From Oscarella lobularis (taxonomy: Eukaryota > Porifera > Homoscleromorpha > Homosclerophorida > Oscarellidae), in NCBI RefSeq assembly GCF_947507565.1, contig NC_089185.1, positions 2,914,001 through 2,978,000 of the forward strand: a stretch of DNA of 64,000 bases, read 5' to 3'. This document shows positions 22,290-32,604 of this stretch, one piece after another. Position 1 is the first letter of the stretch. Each line of letters starts with the position of its first letter. The translations under genes were made by a program, and so were the position numbers. A model generated the notes under the pieces. That model was not told the origin of the DNA. It searched no databases and saw nothing but the letters and a program-made list of their open reading frames with translations.

Positions 22290-25200
22290 ATGTCTGCCTT
22301 TGCTGAGTTTCTGCTCGACGATGTGCGATCCATGCAGCGGCTTCAGGCGTGCTGCGTAGCGGAAAGTGCGTTTGAGCGACGACTGGTCCAGCAGCGAAGA
22401 GCTCCTAGCAAAGACGTCAATTCCGAACGATGCACCGAGTCTACAGAGGAAAGCGACAGCGCATCGTCGTCGTCAGACGAGGAAGACGTTAGCGACGTCG
22501 TGAATTTGGCACTGAAAGAGGATTTAGACGATCGATTGCGGATGAAGGCGTGCGCAGAAGCCGAGCTAGCTTGGAGGCTCCAAGAAAGCGCCGAAGACAG
22601 ACCGAGAAACGACGCGGAGGTTGAGGACGAGGCGACGTTTCAATTTGAAAGTGGAGATTCAGAGAACGACGACAAAAAAGCAACAGACAATAGAATTGGT
22701 TTTCAGAATGACGATGATGCTTCTATTGAGGTTGTGGCAGATGACACTACTGAAGAGGCTCTGAACGAGAGCGAGCCTAAAAAGGATGAAAATATTGGGA
22801 AATCGATGCCCGTCGAGGAGGCAGGATTTGCTAGCGAAGATGATGTTGCAGAAGACGATGATGAGATCAATCTGAAGCCGGATGCTAGGAGCGTGGAGAA
22901 CGAAGAGGATCGAGATAAAAGCGAGGAAGATAGCAACGTGTCGTTATCGCCACGAAAAGACTGTCTTGCCAGTGAAGATGACGTCGCTGAAGATGCGAGC
23001 CCAAAACGAGGCGTTTATACAGTTACGGATGAAGACGATGTTGACAGTGAGAAAACGAATGAAGAAAGTTCGGCTGGTTCTGGCAATGAAGAAGACACTA
23101 AGGATGAGGGTGAGGATGAAAGTGAAAGTGATACTGAACTGTCTCAAACGAGAGAGAGTCTGGCTGGTTCCGAGCATGAAGATGCTGCCAAAGTAGAGGA
23201 GGAGGAAGATAAAGACGAAGATGATAATGAAAGTGATAACAGTGTCAATCTTTCACCGACAAATAGCGAAGATGAGGCTACTAAAGATCCCACACAGGAT
23301 GCTTGGAGCAAGGAAGAAGATGAAGACGAAAAGGGAAATGGGGAGGAAGATGAATCTGCCAGGCTCTCGCCAACATTGGCTGGTTTGGGCTCTGAATCTG
23401 ACAATGACACTCCAGCAACAGACGCCAAGCCAACTGACGAAACTATTTCAGCTGAGTCCGTGGTAGATCATGGAAACGTTTTAAATGAGAAACCAACGGC
23501 AATAGTTGATGTATCAGATATTTCAAACAAGGTGACCTCTGCATCTTCTGTCAGTCTGGACCTTTTTGGAATACCCGGAAGGCAAATTGTCCCGTGGTTC
23601 GTTCCAAAGACGCTAAGGGAAAGCAATCTGGCGCTGAGAGAGGAACACACGCAAAAGCTCGTGCTAGAGAATCTGACGGAGATAACTCAACGCGAAAACA
23701 ACGATCTCAGACGATATCTCGCTACTGAGACGACGTCAAGGAGAAGAGCAGAAAGCCAAGCAGCGGATCTGAAAGTAAATAGACACTCTATTTATTTTTT
23801 TAGTAATGAATCTTAATTTTTTGGGTCACGTGTAGCTGGAGTTGAAGCAATCTCAAAGAGAGGTATCCCAGCTAAAGGAAAGGGTAAAAGAGCTGGAGGA
23901 AAGTATGCAAGGAACTATGGCACTTGTAAGAATCTTAGTTTCATATATGCTTTAATTGATGCATAGCCATTATATCAAGGTAAGGAAACTAGAGCAGCAA
24001 TCTGCTTCATCACTCTTATCAAGAGGGTATCCTCATTGATTGTTTTTAATAGTCAATGACGTCGTTTTTTCTCAGGGGTATTGACTACATGCTGGAGGCG
24101 AAATTAGCTTCGAATAGAGCCAACGAAGCGGAACAGAAGAATCAACGTGAGAATTTGGCCTCTGGGGGGGTTTGTAACTCAAGTGTCATCGTTGTAGTAC
24201 TTCAAGTCGAGTTGCTTCAGTCGCAGAGTGAAGTGAAGCGCCTTCTCGATCAGATGACGGAGACGAATCGACATCGCTCGGAAATGGTCTCGAGCAAAGT
24301 TCACGGCCAACTCATGGCAATAGCCGACGAAAAAGCGAGGGAATCCGAACGAAAAGTCGTGGAACTTCTAAAAGAGGTAGACCAGCAAAACATCATAGAA
24401 CTAAATAAACTAATAAATTTCAGATCGAGCTTCTCAAATATGAAGTCAAGATGAAAGGGGGAGAAAAGCCAACCGGATCTAGTTTATACCGCAGTGGCTT
24501 ATCTTCAGAAGTACATTGCATAATTCCTACGGAAACGGAAACATTACTTCGTTTCTTTAGCTTTCGTATCCAACGCTGGGAAGTTTTTCGCCTTATTCTA
24601 CCAGTACCAGCGGTCCCACCGGATTCTCGATGACGGATCCTATGAGCTATTTATCGCGTCCTCTTGGTTATCCTTCCTCGTCTGGAAGTCTGGGTCTAGG
24701 GACATCTTTTGACTCCTTCTCGTCGTCGTCATATCCGACTCTCGGTGGCGGCGGCGGCGACGCAGGGTCTTTCTCAGCAGCCAAGCCGTCAATGGGAGAA
24801 GTCGGTTCCAGTGCATTTTCATCGACTCTAGGACCCCCAAAATCGTCAACGCTTGGTGGCATTCACTCTGAGTTAACTACGTCTGAGACGTTGCCTTCAA
24901 CCAAGTCACCAAAATCAGTATGCATTTCATATCTTTATATCTCTAATTAATTCTTTGATGTTGAGGAGGTAAAGAAAGATCAATATTCGGCGCTTCCTGA
25001 TTTTGAAAGCTCGTTGCCCAAACTGTCGTTGAGTTCCGGCACAAGTGGCAATGAACCACCACCCCCTCCTGAGCAGTCCTTACCAACAGAGACGTCAACA
25101 TCGACATCAAAACCACAGAGTAGACCGTACAAGTGTAACGCAGAATTTTTACGCTGACTCACATATTATAGATTCGGACTCGAGTGACTGGTCGAGTGAC

Positions 25201-25831
25201 GAGGAGGAGTCGAAGGACAGTGGTGGACTGATGCCGTCGTCTCACACCTCTCTCTTATCCAACTGGGAGTGGAGAGCTACTCACGGATTAGATTCGCCTG
25301 GGAAAACTAGAAGATTTCCGTCTGCCGGCAATGCTAGTGGAGAAGAGAGCGCGACATCTTCGTCACCAAAAATGCCTCCAAAATCTCCTGGAAAGTAAGA
25401 GGCTAATGTTTCCGGTCTGCACAAGAACTTTACTTCTTTTTTGAGTAGGCGTCCACCTCCTCCCGTTGCTCCCAAACCGGCTTGGGCTCGACGTCAGCTG
25501 TCTTTTCAAGGGGGATTCGTGGAAAAGGCCGTATCATTTGACGACGTTAGTACATGATAATTAGAAGCGTATCTGAGTAGATACAATAAATAATACAGTG
25601 GAACTCCACTTATTATTGATGACCTATTGCCCAAGTGGGGTTGTACTGTAACACGACTAGAATTTAGACCTGCTTTTCAAATATTTAATTTTATTTACTA
25701 ATTAATCTCTCCAGAATCCGTTTGAATTCGAAAGAGCTCCATCGTTGACGAGCAAATTCGCGCGACCCAAAGGCCCATTCAATCGCCGCCGTCCGACGAG
25801 AGCAAGACCGAAACTCACCGAAGGCGAATAA
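22290..25831 (+). CDS. Acidic, coiled-coil, Pro/Ser-rich protein of unknown family
   Basis: The first exon (22290 to about 23775) encodes MSAFAEFLLDDVRSM and then some 350 residues dominated by Asp, Glu and Ser (SSSSDEEDVSDVV, EEEEDKDEDDNESDN). It ends in a short globular-looking part (LFGIPGRQIVPWFVPKTLRE) and the start of a coiled coil. Small exons to about 24,450 continue the coiled coil (SQREVSQLKERVKELEESM, SEVKRLLDQMTETNRHRSEM). Later exons are Ser/Gly/Pro-rich (SGSLGLGTSFDSFSSSS, SSDWSSDEEESKD) and reach RPPPPVAPKPAW, a typical SH3-ligand stretch. The C-terminus is basic (RRRPTRARPKLTEGE). The layout suggests a scaffold, possibly cytoskeletal; I recognise no enzyme domain. Low complexity makes exon boundaries after 23,780 approximate. 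Confidence 0.65.
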
Positions 25832-25933
25832 TTTCCAAATATTATTTTCTACACGTGCTATTTTTGGAAGATCACGTGCGCGTTCGCGTGCTCCGCGTCA
25901 AGTGTCGCCTAACTATTCGCCGTGCCGTAGATT
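25832..25933. promoter_or_regulatory. Tandem intergenic promoter interval (102 bp)
   Basis: It separates the acidic-protein stop from the next plus-strand start. It includes tcacgtgc at 25870-25877. Nothing else is visible. Confidence 0.35.
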
Positions 25934-28900
25934 ATGGCTCTCGCCGTCGCCGGTGCGACGTCCCAAACGCCGGACGCGTACGGCTACCTGTGCCACCTGC
26001 AGGAAATGAAACAGTAAACGCCCCCCGGGGTCCCATTCGCCTTCCCCTCGCAATCGTCTCCCATCGAAAGGTGGCTCGAAACGTGTCTCAAAACCGAACT
26101 GCCTCCCGTCGACGAACTCGAAGAGCGTATGCGCAACGGCGTCTATCTCGTGCGTCTCGGCATGTCGCTCATGCCGGGCGATTCGCTCTGGACGAAGGCG
26201 TACGATCTCGACGAGACGAAGTACTCGGTGAGGCGATCGCGCGAAACGTCCACATGTGACGTCACATGCCTACCGTTCATATAGAGTCGCGGTCTCGACT
26301 TCAGGCACACGGATAATATCAACTTATGGATTCAGTCACTCTCGCGACTCGGCTTGCCCTCCGTCTTCTACCCGGGCGTCACGGACGTCTACGAGAAGAA
26401 GAATATGCCGCGATTAGTCTACTGTCTTCACGCGTTGAGGTAGGAACCGTCGTAGAAAGTCGCGCGAGATCGAACGCACAATGCGGGGGTGTGTCGCCCA
26501 TAGTCACTTCCTCAAGAAAGAAGGTCGCATTGGAACGAGCGTTCGCGATTTATACGGCGAAGCTCAATTTTCAGGCAAAAAAATAAATATATATTTAATT
26601 AATTAATTAGTGGAGTCTTTTAGAAAAGGAAGTCAAGGCGGCTCAGTCGAGTTTGGCCAAAGCGAAGGAGCCCGTGCCGTCGTTCGAAGTGGTCGAGGAT
26701 CTCGTAGAGGAAGAGGTTTTATTTCCATCCTGTCAACTGACCAGGATGTGTAGTCTCTGGTTTATAGATTCAGTACCAAGGGATGGACGTTCTCGCTCAA
26801 GCGGTCGAAGCCGAACGAAAGCGTCTCGACGACGCGGCGGCGGAGAAAGGCAAAGAGACGTCGAAAACGGCAGCGACGATAACCTACGAAGACATGGAAA
26901 TGCCGAAAGAAACTGAAACAGCCCCAAGAGAAGAGTCTCAGTCGTACGAAGACGTTGAAGTGAGACCGAAGCCAACGTCACCGGCCAAATCGAAAGACAA
27001 CGATGCATACGATGACGTCGAAGTGACGAAACCCTCGCCACCAGTCGAGACGGCAAACGTCTCAAATGAGGTCTTAGATTATGATGAAGTCACACCTGAT
27101 CCACTGCCCAAAGAAGTCTCCAAGGAGAGCGAAGCGTATGATGACGTTGCACCCGATCCGCTCCCCAAAGAACTCTCGCCGCCACCGCCGCCTCTTCCGG
27201 TTAAACAGAGACGTTCGACGGCGTCGACGTCGAGTCCGGCGTCGACGTCGCCGGCGAAGACTTCACAAGCGCCCGCTTTGGAATCGATCTATGATGCCGC
27301 TGGTTCGAAACAATATTTATTTGCGTATTGTCTATATTGTTTCGTTTTTAGATCCCGCTGCGAAATTGAGTCAGCAGGAGATCTATGGCGAGCTTCAGTG
27401 TAACAAGCAAGGTTGGACGGCTGTCCTGTATGCCAGAGTGAACAAAGATCAGGTCAAAAAGAAGAGGGAAGAGCTCGCGAAAGCCGGCCTCTCGCAGCGT
27501 ACGTCACAACAAAAATTCATAATCTCGATTTTTGAATTTTTTTTCTGCAGTTGAGGCTGCCGTCCAGGCGATCAATAAGGCCGTGAGTGGCACTGATTCC
27601 CAAACGACGTATGCTGCTCTAAAGGCGGATGACGCCCAATTGCCGCAAATCTTCAACGAGCCAGAGCAATATCACAAGGCTTTGGTGGCGGCGCGGAAGC
27701 TCGCTCTGCCGAATAGCGCTCTGGTTGTGTACACGGGTATTAGCAGGGAGGAAACGGAAAGGCTATTGTCTAGTATGAGGTAAGACTCTGTGGGGGGTAC
27801 CTTGGACGGATGTAAGTGGATGTCTTTTCCTCTTAGTGCGGGCGCGTATCTCGTTCGACGAAGTGGGTCGTCTCCTTCGGATCATATAGTGTCGTTCAGG
27901 TTATTAGTATTTCGTTTATTTACGCGTAAGTGCTCTAGTCGTTTTTCTTATAGAAACCAAACGGGAATTAAGCATTGGAAGATTGGATTCGAAGGCGGAA
28001 AGTATTTCTGGGGAAATAGTGGGCGCTACGAAACGTTGGCGGAATTCGTCGAAGTATAAATACGCATATTTCAATCTACGTAGAGAAATTAGATCTTGTG
28101 CGTAGGCATTCACTTTTGCTCTGCAAGTAAACACAAAACTAATGATATATCCTGGAGTGTCTAAGGAATTGACGGCGTCATCCAACATGCCACCTGATGT
28201 CCAACAGGTCAATTCTCCAGTCTAATAAATGCCTTTAGGAGTCTAGCCTGTCTTTGTTTTTCTTTTAGATGCTGCAAAGATTGCAGAAGGAATCAGAGAG
28301 CTCTTTAACTCACGAACAAATAAGACAAGTCGTTCTGGATATGAATGAGAAAATCAAAGCTCAGCTGAAGGCAATCATGTCCGGTGGCGATGAACCAGCA
28401 AAGAACAAGGTCGACAGAAAAAAATTGACAATGACGTCAAAAAAATTATTGGTTGTTTGTTTAGCCTCCGCCGCCTGCTGGAGGATTATCCAAGACTCGT
28501 CCGTCTATGAAAAAATCTGGGTGGAAAAAGACTGTGAGTTTTAGGGCCTTGAGATATTGAATCCTATGTACGTTCGTGTAGATGGTTCTGGCTGTGAATA
28601 GACAGCAAGCTGAACAGCTTCTAAGTCAGGCTGGAAGGTGAAATAGAATTATTGAATGTAATTCTAATTGATTTATTGATTTATTTAGGCCGGGCTCTTA
28701 CCTTGTGAGACCTAGTGAAAGTGAGATAGGCAGTTTTTCTATTAGCTACAGGTGAGCACAGATTTGACATAAAGCCAAGCGTTTTATTCTTCCTCTAGAA
28801 CCACAACGGAACTAAAACACTGGAAAGCTATGAAGAACAAGGGAAGCGAAACATTCGTTATTCCACCCAAGACCGAAGTCTTCAATAGCCTCGAGGACGT

Positions 28901-29444
28901 AGTTCAGGTATGAAAAAAAATTATTTGCATTCTCTAAGTGTAGTGTTGTCAAATTAGTTTTTTGAAAATATTGTTCGTTCGACGACAGGACTCGTCTTGG
29001 AGCCATTGAATCCGATAGCGCGAAGCGCATGTAAGAGAAATCCTCATCAACACCAACACCTCCTTTGCTAACTGCTACATATTATTTATTCCTATAGCAA
29101 AACGACCGCAGCAACCTCTACCACCCGTACCTCAGCCGCAAGGGGGAAAGCAGCTTTTGAACGAAGTGGCTCCAGAAGCTCCAAGGCGCACGACCTCCGT
29201 TGGCGGCAGGCCGTCGCAAGGCGGCCGGTCGGTGAGCCACTGGTCGGTTGATGACGTCATGTCGTGGATGCAACGCGTCGGTCTCGGCGATTATGCGGCC
29301 GTTTTCAAAGCGAACGAAGTCGATGGAGCGTGTTTGGAGCAAATAACTAATGACATGCTCAAGAACGATTTGAATGTGGCTGCTCTTGGAAACAGGCAGC
29401 GCATTCTCAGAAAAGTGCAATTGCTTGTTGGAAACGTTAAGTAG
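25934..29444 (+). CDS. IQGAP-type CH-domain scaffold with two SH2 domains and a C-terminal SAM domain
   Basis: Exon 1 starts at 25934 (MALAVAGATSQTPDAYGYL) and splices to WLETCLKTELPPVDELEERM. The whole CH domain is the IQGAP type (FRHTDNINLWIQSLSRLGLP, VFYPGVTD, KKNMPRLVYCLHALS; to about 26,570). A linker (26,790-27,310) repeats Tyr-acidic motifs: YEDM, YEDVEV, YDDVEV, YDEV, YDDV and IYDAA, then PPPPPLPVKQRR. IQGAP-like repeats follow (AAVQAINKAVSGTDSQTTY). SH2-1 is at 27,840-28,060 (GAYLVRRSGSS), SH2-2 at about 28,590-28,970 (GSYLVRPSESEIGSFSISYR), and SAM at about 29,240-29,444 (WSVDDVMSWMQRVGLGDYA). No GRD/RasGAP part is present. It would link actin (CH) to phosphotyrosine signals and to SAM partners; the Tyr motifs could be ligands for its own SH2 domains. 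Pieces of its 3' end recur throughout the array to the right. Confidence 0.85.
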
Positions 29445-29837
29445 TAGTAATTGTGTGTGCCCGTGCAAGCGTCGGCTTTTTTTATATTCTCCCCTTTTTT
29501 TGCTATCGTTGTTTCGCTTTTCGTAATTTTTGTTGCCCTCCATCGATCATCCGGGACGGCGATTTCGAGCACTCCTCGCCCTCGGACGGTGATTTGAAGG
29601 CCCCGATGACGCCATGCGCAGCTAAACGGACTCTCTAAGACTCGCGAAGAGTTAGTGGACGACTAGGCATCATTTCGGCGAGATTCGGACGAGTTTCTAA
29701 CGTTTTCCGTCTCAGCATGCAGCACGCGCCTTCGATCTTTCTACACGTGTAGTGACCACACGCGACGTTTCCTGCAAACATGTTATTACGTCAGACCGTG
29801 AATTCCATTCTCAGGCTCGCACGTGGCATAAATAATA

Positions 29838-29968
29838 GTTATTACTTGGTCACGAGGGCGGTATGGGATTATGACACGCGAGATAACTGCCCCGAGGCGA
29901 AGCCGAGGGCAGTTATCGAGGGTGGAGGGTGTATAAATCCCACACCGCCCGAGTTTTGACCATGTAAT
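29838..29968. mobile_element. MITE-like foldback element
   Basis: The outer arms (ttattacttggtca / tgaccatgtaataa, with ggcggtatgggatt / aatcccacaccgcc inside) are imperfect inverted repeats about 30 bp long. An inner hairpin has perfect 11-bp arms, gataactgccc (29,882-29,892) and gggcagttatc (29,907-29,917). No coding capacity. Target duplication not resolved. Confidence 0.5.
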
Positions 29969-30017
29969 AACTGAGTTATATCCCCCGACTTCGTGAATAA
30001 AACCGATTCGTAGCAGG

Positions 30018-30125
30018 TGTGCCGGTCCCGTAGCACGATGGGTACGAGCGTAGGTGTAGGTTGGCTAGTTCGAATCCGTTTCGATTCACTTTTCTTTTTT
30101 TCTTTTTTTCTTTTTCTTTTTTTCT
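30018..30125 (+). mobile_element. tRNA-derived SINE-like fragment
   Basis: An A-box-like 'gtagcacgatggg' (about 30,030) lies some 40 nt before a perfect B-box match, gttcgaatc (about 30,069-30,077). A long T/C run follows at 30,091-30,125. The T stem does not pair, so it is not a working tRNA; a Pol III-derived retroelement relic is the likeliest reading. Confidence 0.3.
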
Positions 30126-30334
30126 TAACAATTTCAACGTCTTGCAAGAGGTTTTCGACGCGAATAGTTGACGTAGGAAGACGTCTAAGGCGATCATCGC
30201 CTCCCTGTATGTGTTTTGCGCAAGTGCGTAAGCAAAATCGTCGCCGCTTGCGTCGGCTTGACTCGCTGCAGTCTTGCAACGTACAACCAAACATTTAGTC
30301 GGGGTAAATCGCCAGTGGCCACCGGGGCCCCCGT

Positions 30335-30361
30335 TAGGGAGGTTAATTAACCACCTCCCTA
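30335..30361. repeat. 27-bp imperfect palindrome
   Basis: The arms tagggagg and cctcccta flank an AT-rich centre containing ttaattaa. It lies about 180 bp before the first array gene. It could be a hairpin or dyad binding site; no function assigned. Confidence 0.5.
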
Positions 30362-30540
30362 GTTACCTAGGGGGATATCTATGATTTGGGGCGTGTATAC
30401 CGCCCTGTCGGCGCCTTTGATCCTCCCCCGCATCGGGATATAAGCATAGCGACGGGAGCGGACCTACAAGCGGAGCGGACCTTTCGCCGTGTTTGACTGT
30501 TGTATATCATCGCTCCTGGCGAATTAGCAGAACACAGGCA

Positions 30541-31843
30541 ATGCAGTTCTTCTTCTTCTTTCTTGCTACTCTCTCGTTCATATTCCAATGGGGGGAAAGT
30601 ACAAGTACGTGCCAAAATGCGAACCTCCGAGTCGTCTCCTCCGAAAAAGGGCCTACGGTCTGCATGTCGTTGAACGAGTACCAGAAACAAATTGTAGGCG
30701 TGAACGCAACGAAAGGAGAGGTTTGACATCTTACTATATAACTACTAAAAGCTACTCGTCACGGTTACGTATAGAAAGGGGAGAAGGGAGCCGACGGGCA
30801 AAAGGTAGGCCTGGTTTCCAGAGGCGGCATGCATGACATTATTACTATAATAATAGGGAGAATCCGGTGGGGCCATAGAAGGTAGGCATTTATATATATG
30901 AAGTATTCTTTATCGTAGTATAAAACTATAAGGAGGGCTTCATACGAACGGATCGTGTTCGTGCTATTGTATTGAACCGTGTCCGATTTCAAGTTCCAAT
31001 GTCGTCTCGCTTAACGTCGGTGGGACGGTGTTCATGACGACTGTAGAGACTCTCACCCAAGACCCTCACTCGATTCTCGCGACCATGGTCGCGAACAATC
31101 AAAGCGAACCGGACGGAAGTTATTTCTTTGATCGTGACCCCACCCATTTTCGCTACATATTGAATTATCTGCGAACGGGATTACTTTACAGCGATCAGCC
31201 CGATACCAATCTTGCGAGAAGGGAGCTACTACTTGAAGCCAGATACTACAACGTATCGGCAATGGTCCGACTCTTCAACCCGTTCAAAGAAAGTGCTATA
31301 CTTCCATATGACAGCCAATATCAGAGCGTCATGCTGTCGTGGCTTCAGGAAGATGGAATCAGTTCTGATTGGAGGCTAATTTACAGAGGCACGAGAGACG
31401 GCTTCGCCGTGTCATCTTTTCACTCGTTATGTGACAATAAGGGTCCTACAATAACCCTCATTAGATCGGTTGGAGATTGCATATTTGGAGGTTACAGCGA
31501 TGTTTCGTGGACTAGTAGGGGTGGTTATATCCAAAGTACGGACGCTTTCCTGTTTGCCTTTGTTTCTAATGGCCTGGGCACAACGCCTTTTCGAGGGCGT
31601 GTATTCCAAAACTCTCAATATGCTATGCATGACAGCAGCGAGTACGGTCCAACGTTTGGAGAAGGTCACGATCTGCGCATTTATAGTGATAGTAACTCGA
31701 ATACTAATAGTTACGTGAATTGGGGAAAGACTTACGAGTTGCCTGATGGCTATACCTACGGTGGAAGCGGCCGAACTTGGATTTGCGGGTATAATTTTCA
31801 AACAATCGAAATCGAGGTCTTTGCACTGGCTTCCAACAACTGA
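30541..31843 (+). CDS. Secreted collagen-BTB/T1-TLDc protein, array gene 1 (leader type I), 381 residues
   Basis: Exons 30541-30720, 30775-30804 (30 nt), 30857-30881 (25 nt) and 30933-31843 give exactly 382 codons. Exon 1: signal peptide (MQFFFFFLATLSFIFQ), two Cys and the sequon NAT. The end of exon 1 plus the micro-exons encode six collagen triplets, GEK-GEK-GAD-GQK-GES-GGA. Exon 4: a Cys-rich hinge (GSCSCYCIEPCP), a KCTD-type T1/BTB domain (VVSLNVGGTVFMTTVETL, YFFDRDPTHFRYILNYLRTG) and a TLDc domain (LIYRGTRDGFAVSSFHS, FGGYSDVSW, ending IEIEVFALAS). T1 domains oligomerise and collagen trimerises; TLDc function outside the cell is unknown. Head-specific residues: SRGGYIQS and AMHDSSEYGP. 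An extracellular stalk-plus-head protein is inferred. Confidence 0.82.
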
Positions 31844-32604
31844 ATTTGACAAACTGCCTGAAACTGCTGACATGATTCCACTTGATGTTGCCTAGTCAGT
31901 TCATGTTGTCTGATTTCTCAATTTGATGTTTTGTCTGCGAGTTTCAGTCGTTTGCTAAAAGTAATTAGGTGCTACTATTTGACTTAGCAGCCTACTACAG
32001 TAGTCACCTTGACTCAAACTCGAAGCTCGCCGTACGATAATAGCAGCACTTTGGTAGAGTAGAAAATCAAAGCTCAGCTGAACGCAATCGTGTACGGCGG
32101 AAGTGAACCGGTAAAAGAGAAGATCAGTAGAAAAATTTTCGGATGAAGTCAGGAATTGATTAATTTGTCCCTTTGTCCGCTCACTGAAGGATTATCCGAG
32201 ACTCGTCTGTCAATGAAGAAATCTTGATGGAAGAAGACTGTGACGGTCAGGACGTGGACCTCGTAATATTGAATCGTGTAAATTGTTTTGCAGGGAATCA
32301 ATAGACAACAAGCTGAACAGGTAAGAGCTTGGCCTAAATAAATAGCAGTAAATGTTCTATTCTACCTTCCAGCACTTGGAAGCGGTGAGACCTAAAATTT
32401 AGTGAAAGTGATATAGGCAGTTTTTCTATACCTCAACCGTTAAGAATGCAGCTTTTGGACGACCACAGCATGTGCCTTCTTTCGCATAGGCAGTTGTTAT
32501 GATTGGGTCCAGGAGGTCGCACCAGGTGGCATCACCATAACTGTATAAATGAGACGGAATTGACAGTTACATATCATTCCTACGAACTACCAGAGCGCAA
32601 GGCA
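31844..32604. repeat. Spacer with decayed SH2-gene exons; type II promoter
   Basis: Positions 32,060-32,440 match 28,340-28,750 of the SH2/SAM gene ('aaaatcaaagctcagctgaa', 'ggattatcc', 'agacaacaagctgaacag', 'gtgaaagtgatataggcag') but with frameshifts and lost splice sites. The TATA-like tataaat at 32,544-32,550 lies about 60 bp before the next ATG. Confidence 0.65.

Larger units (their letters stand above)
29445..30540. other. 3' flank of the SH2/SAM gene and 5' flank of the array
   Basis: From 29,445 to about 29,840 it matches the 3' flank carried with the SAM copies elsewhere (shared 'cgtgcaagcgtcggctttt', 'gacgccatgcgcagctaaa'). Then come a foldback element (29,838-29,968), a tRNA-like/SINE-like stretch with a pyrimidine run (about 30,018-30,125), a palindrome at 30,335-30,361 and the type I promoter. 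The foldback and SINE-like pieces are absent from later copies. Confidence 0.55.

Noticed and set aside
30018-30125. A functional tRNA gene
   Set aside because: A- and B-box-like motifs exist, but the T stem and acceptor stem do not pair, so I list it only as a SINE-like relic.
30379-30729. Long minus-strand open frames over each array leader (about 110 residues, recurring)
   Set aside because: They are antisense shadows of the conserved exon 1 and promoter. They recur only because the plus-strand genes do, and resemble no domain.
31470-31718. 82-residue plus-strand frame in each TLDc exon (MEIAYLEAT...)
   Set aside because: It is a shifted reading of the TLDc codons, repeated in every copy. 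No separate promoter or leader is seen.
30541-31843. Voltage-gated potassium channel (T1 domain)
   Set aside because: The T1 domain is KCTD-like and is followed by TLDc; no membrane spans or pore motif follow.
31427-31873. Minus-strand frames of up to 153 residues opposite the TLDc domain
   Set aside because: The plus strand has clear T1 and TLDc motifs in one continuous frame; the antisense frames track the codon bias of that gene.
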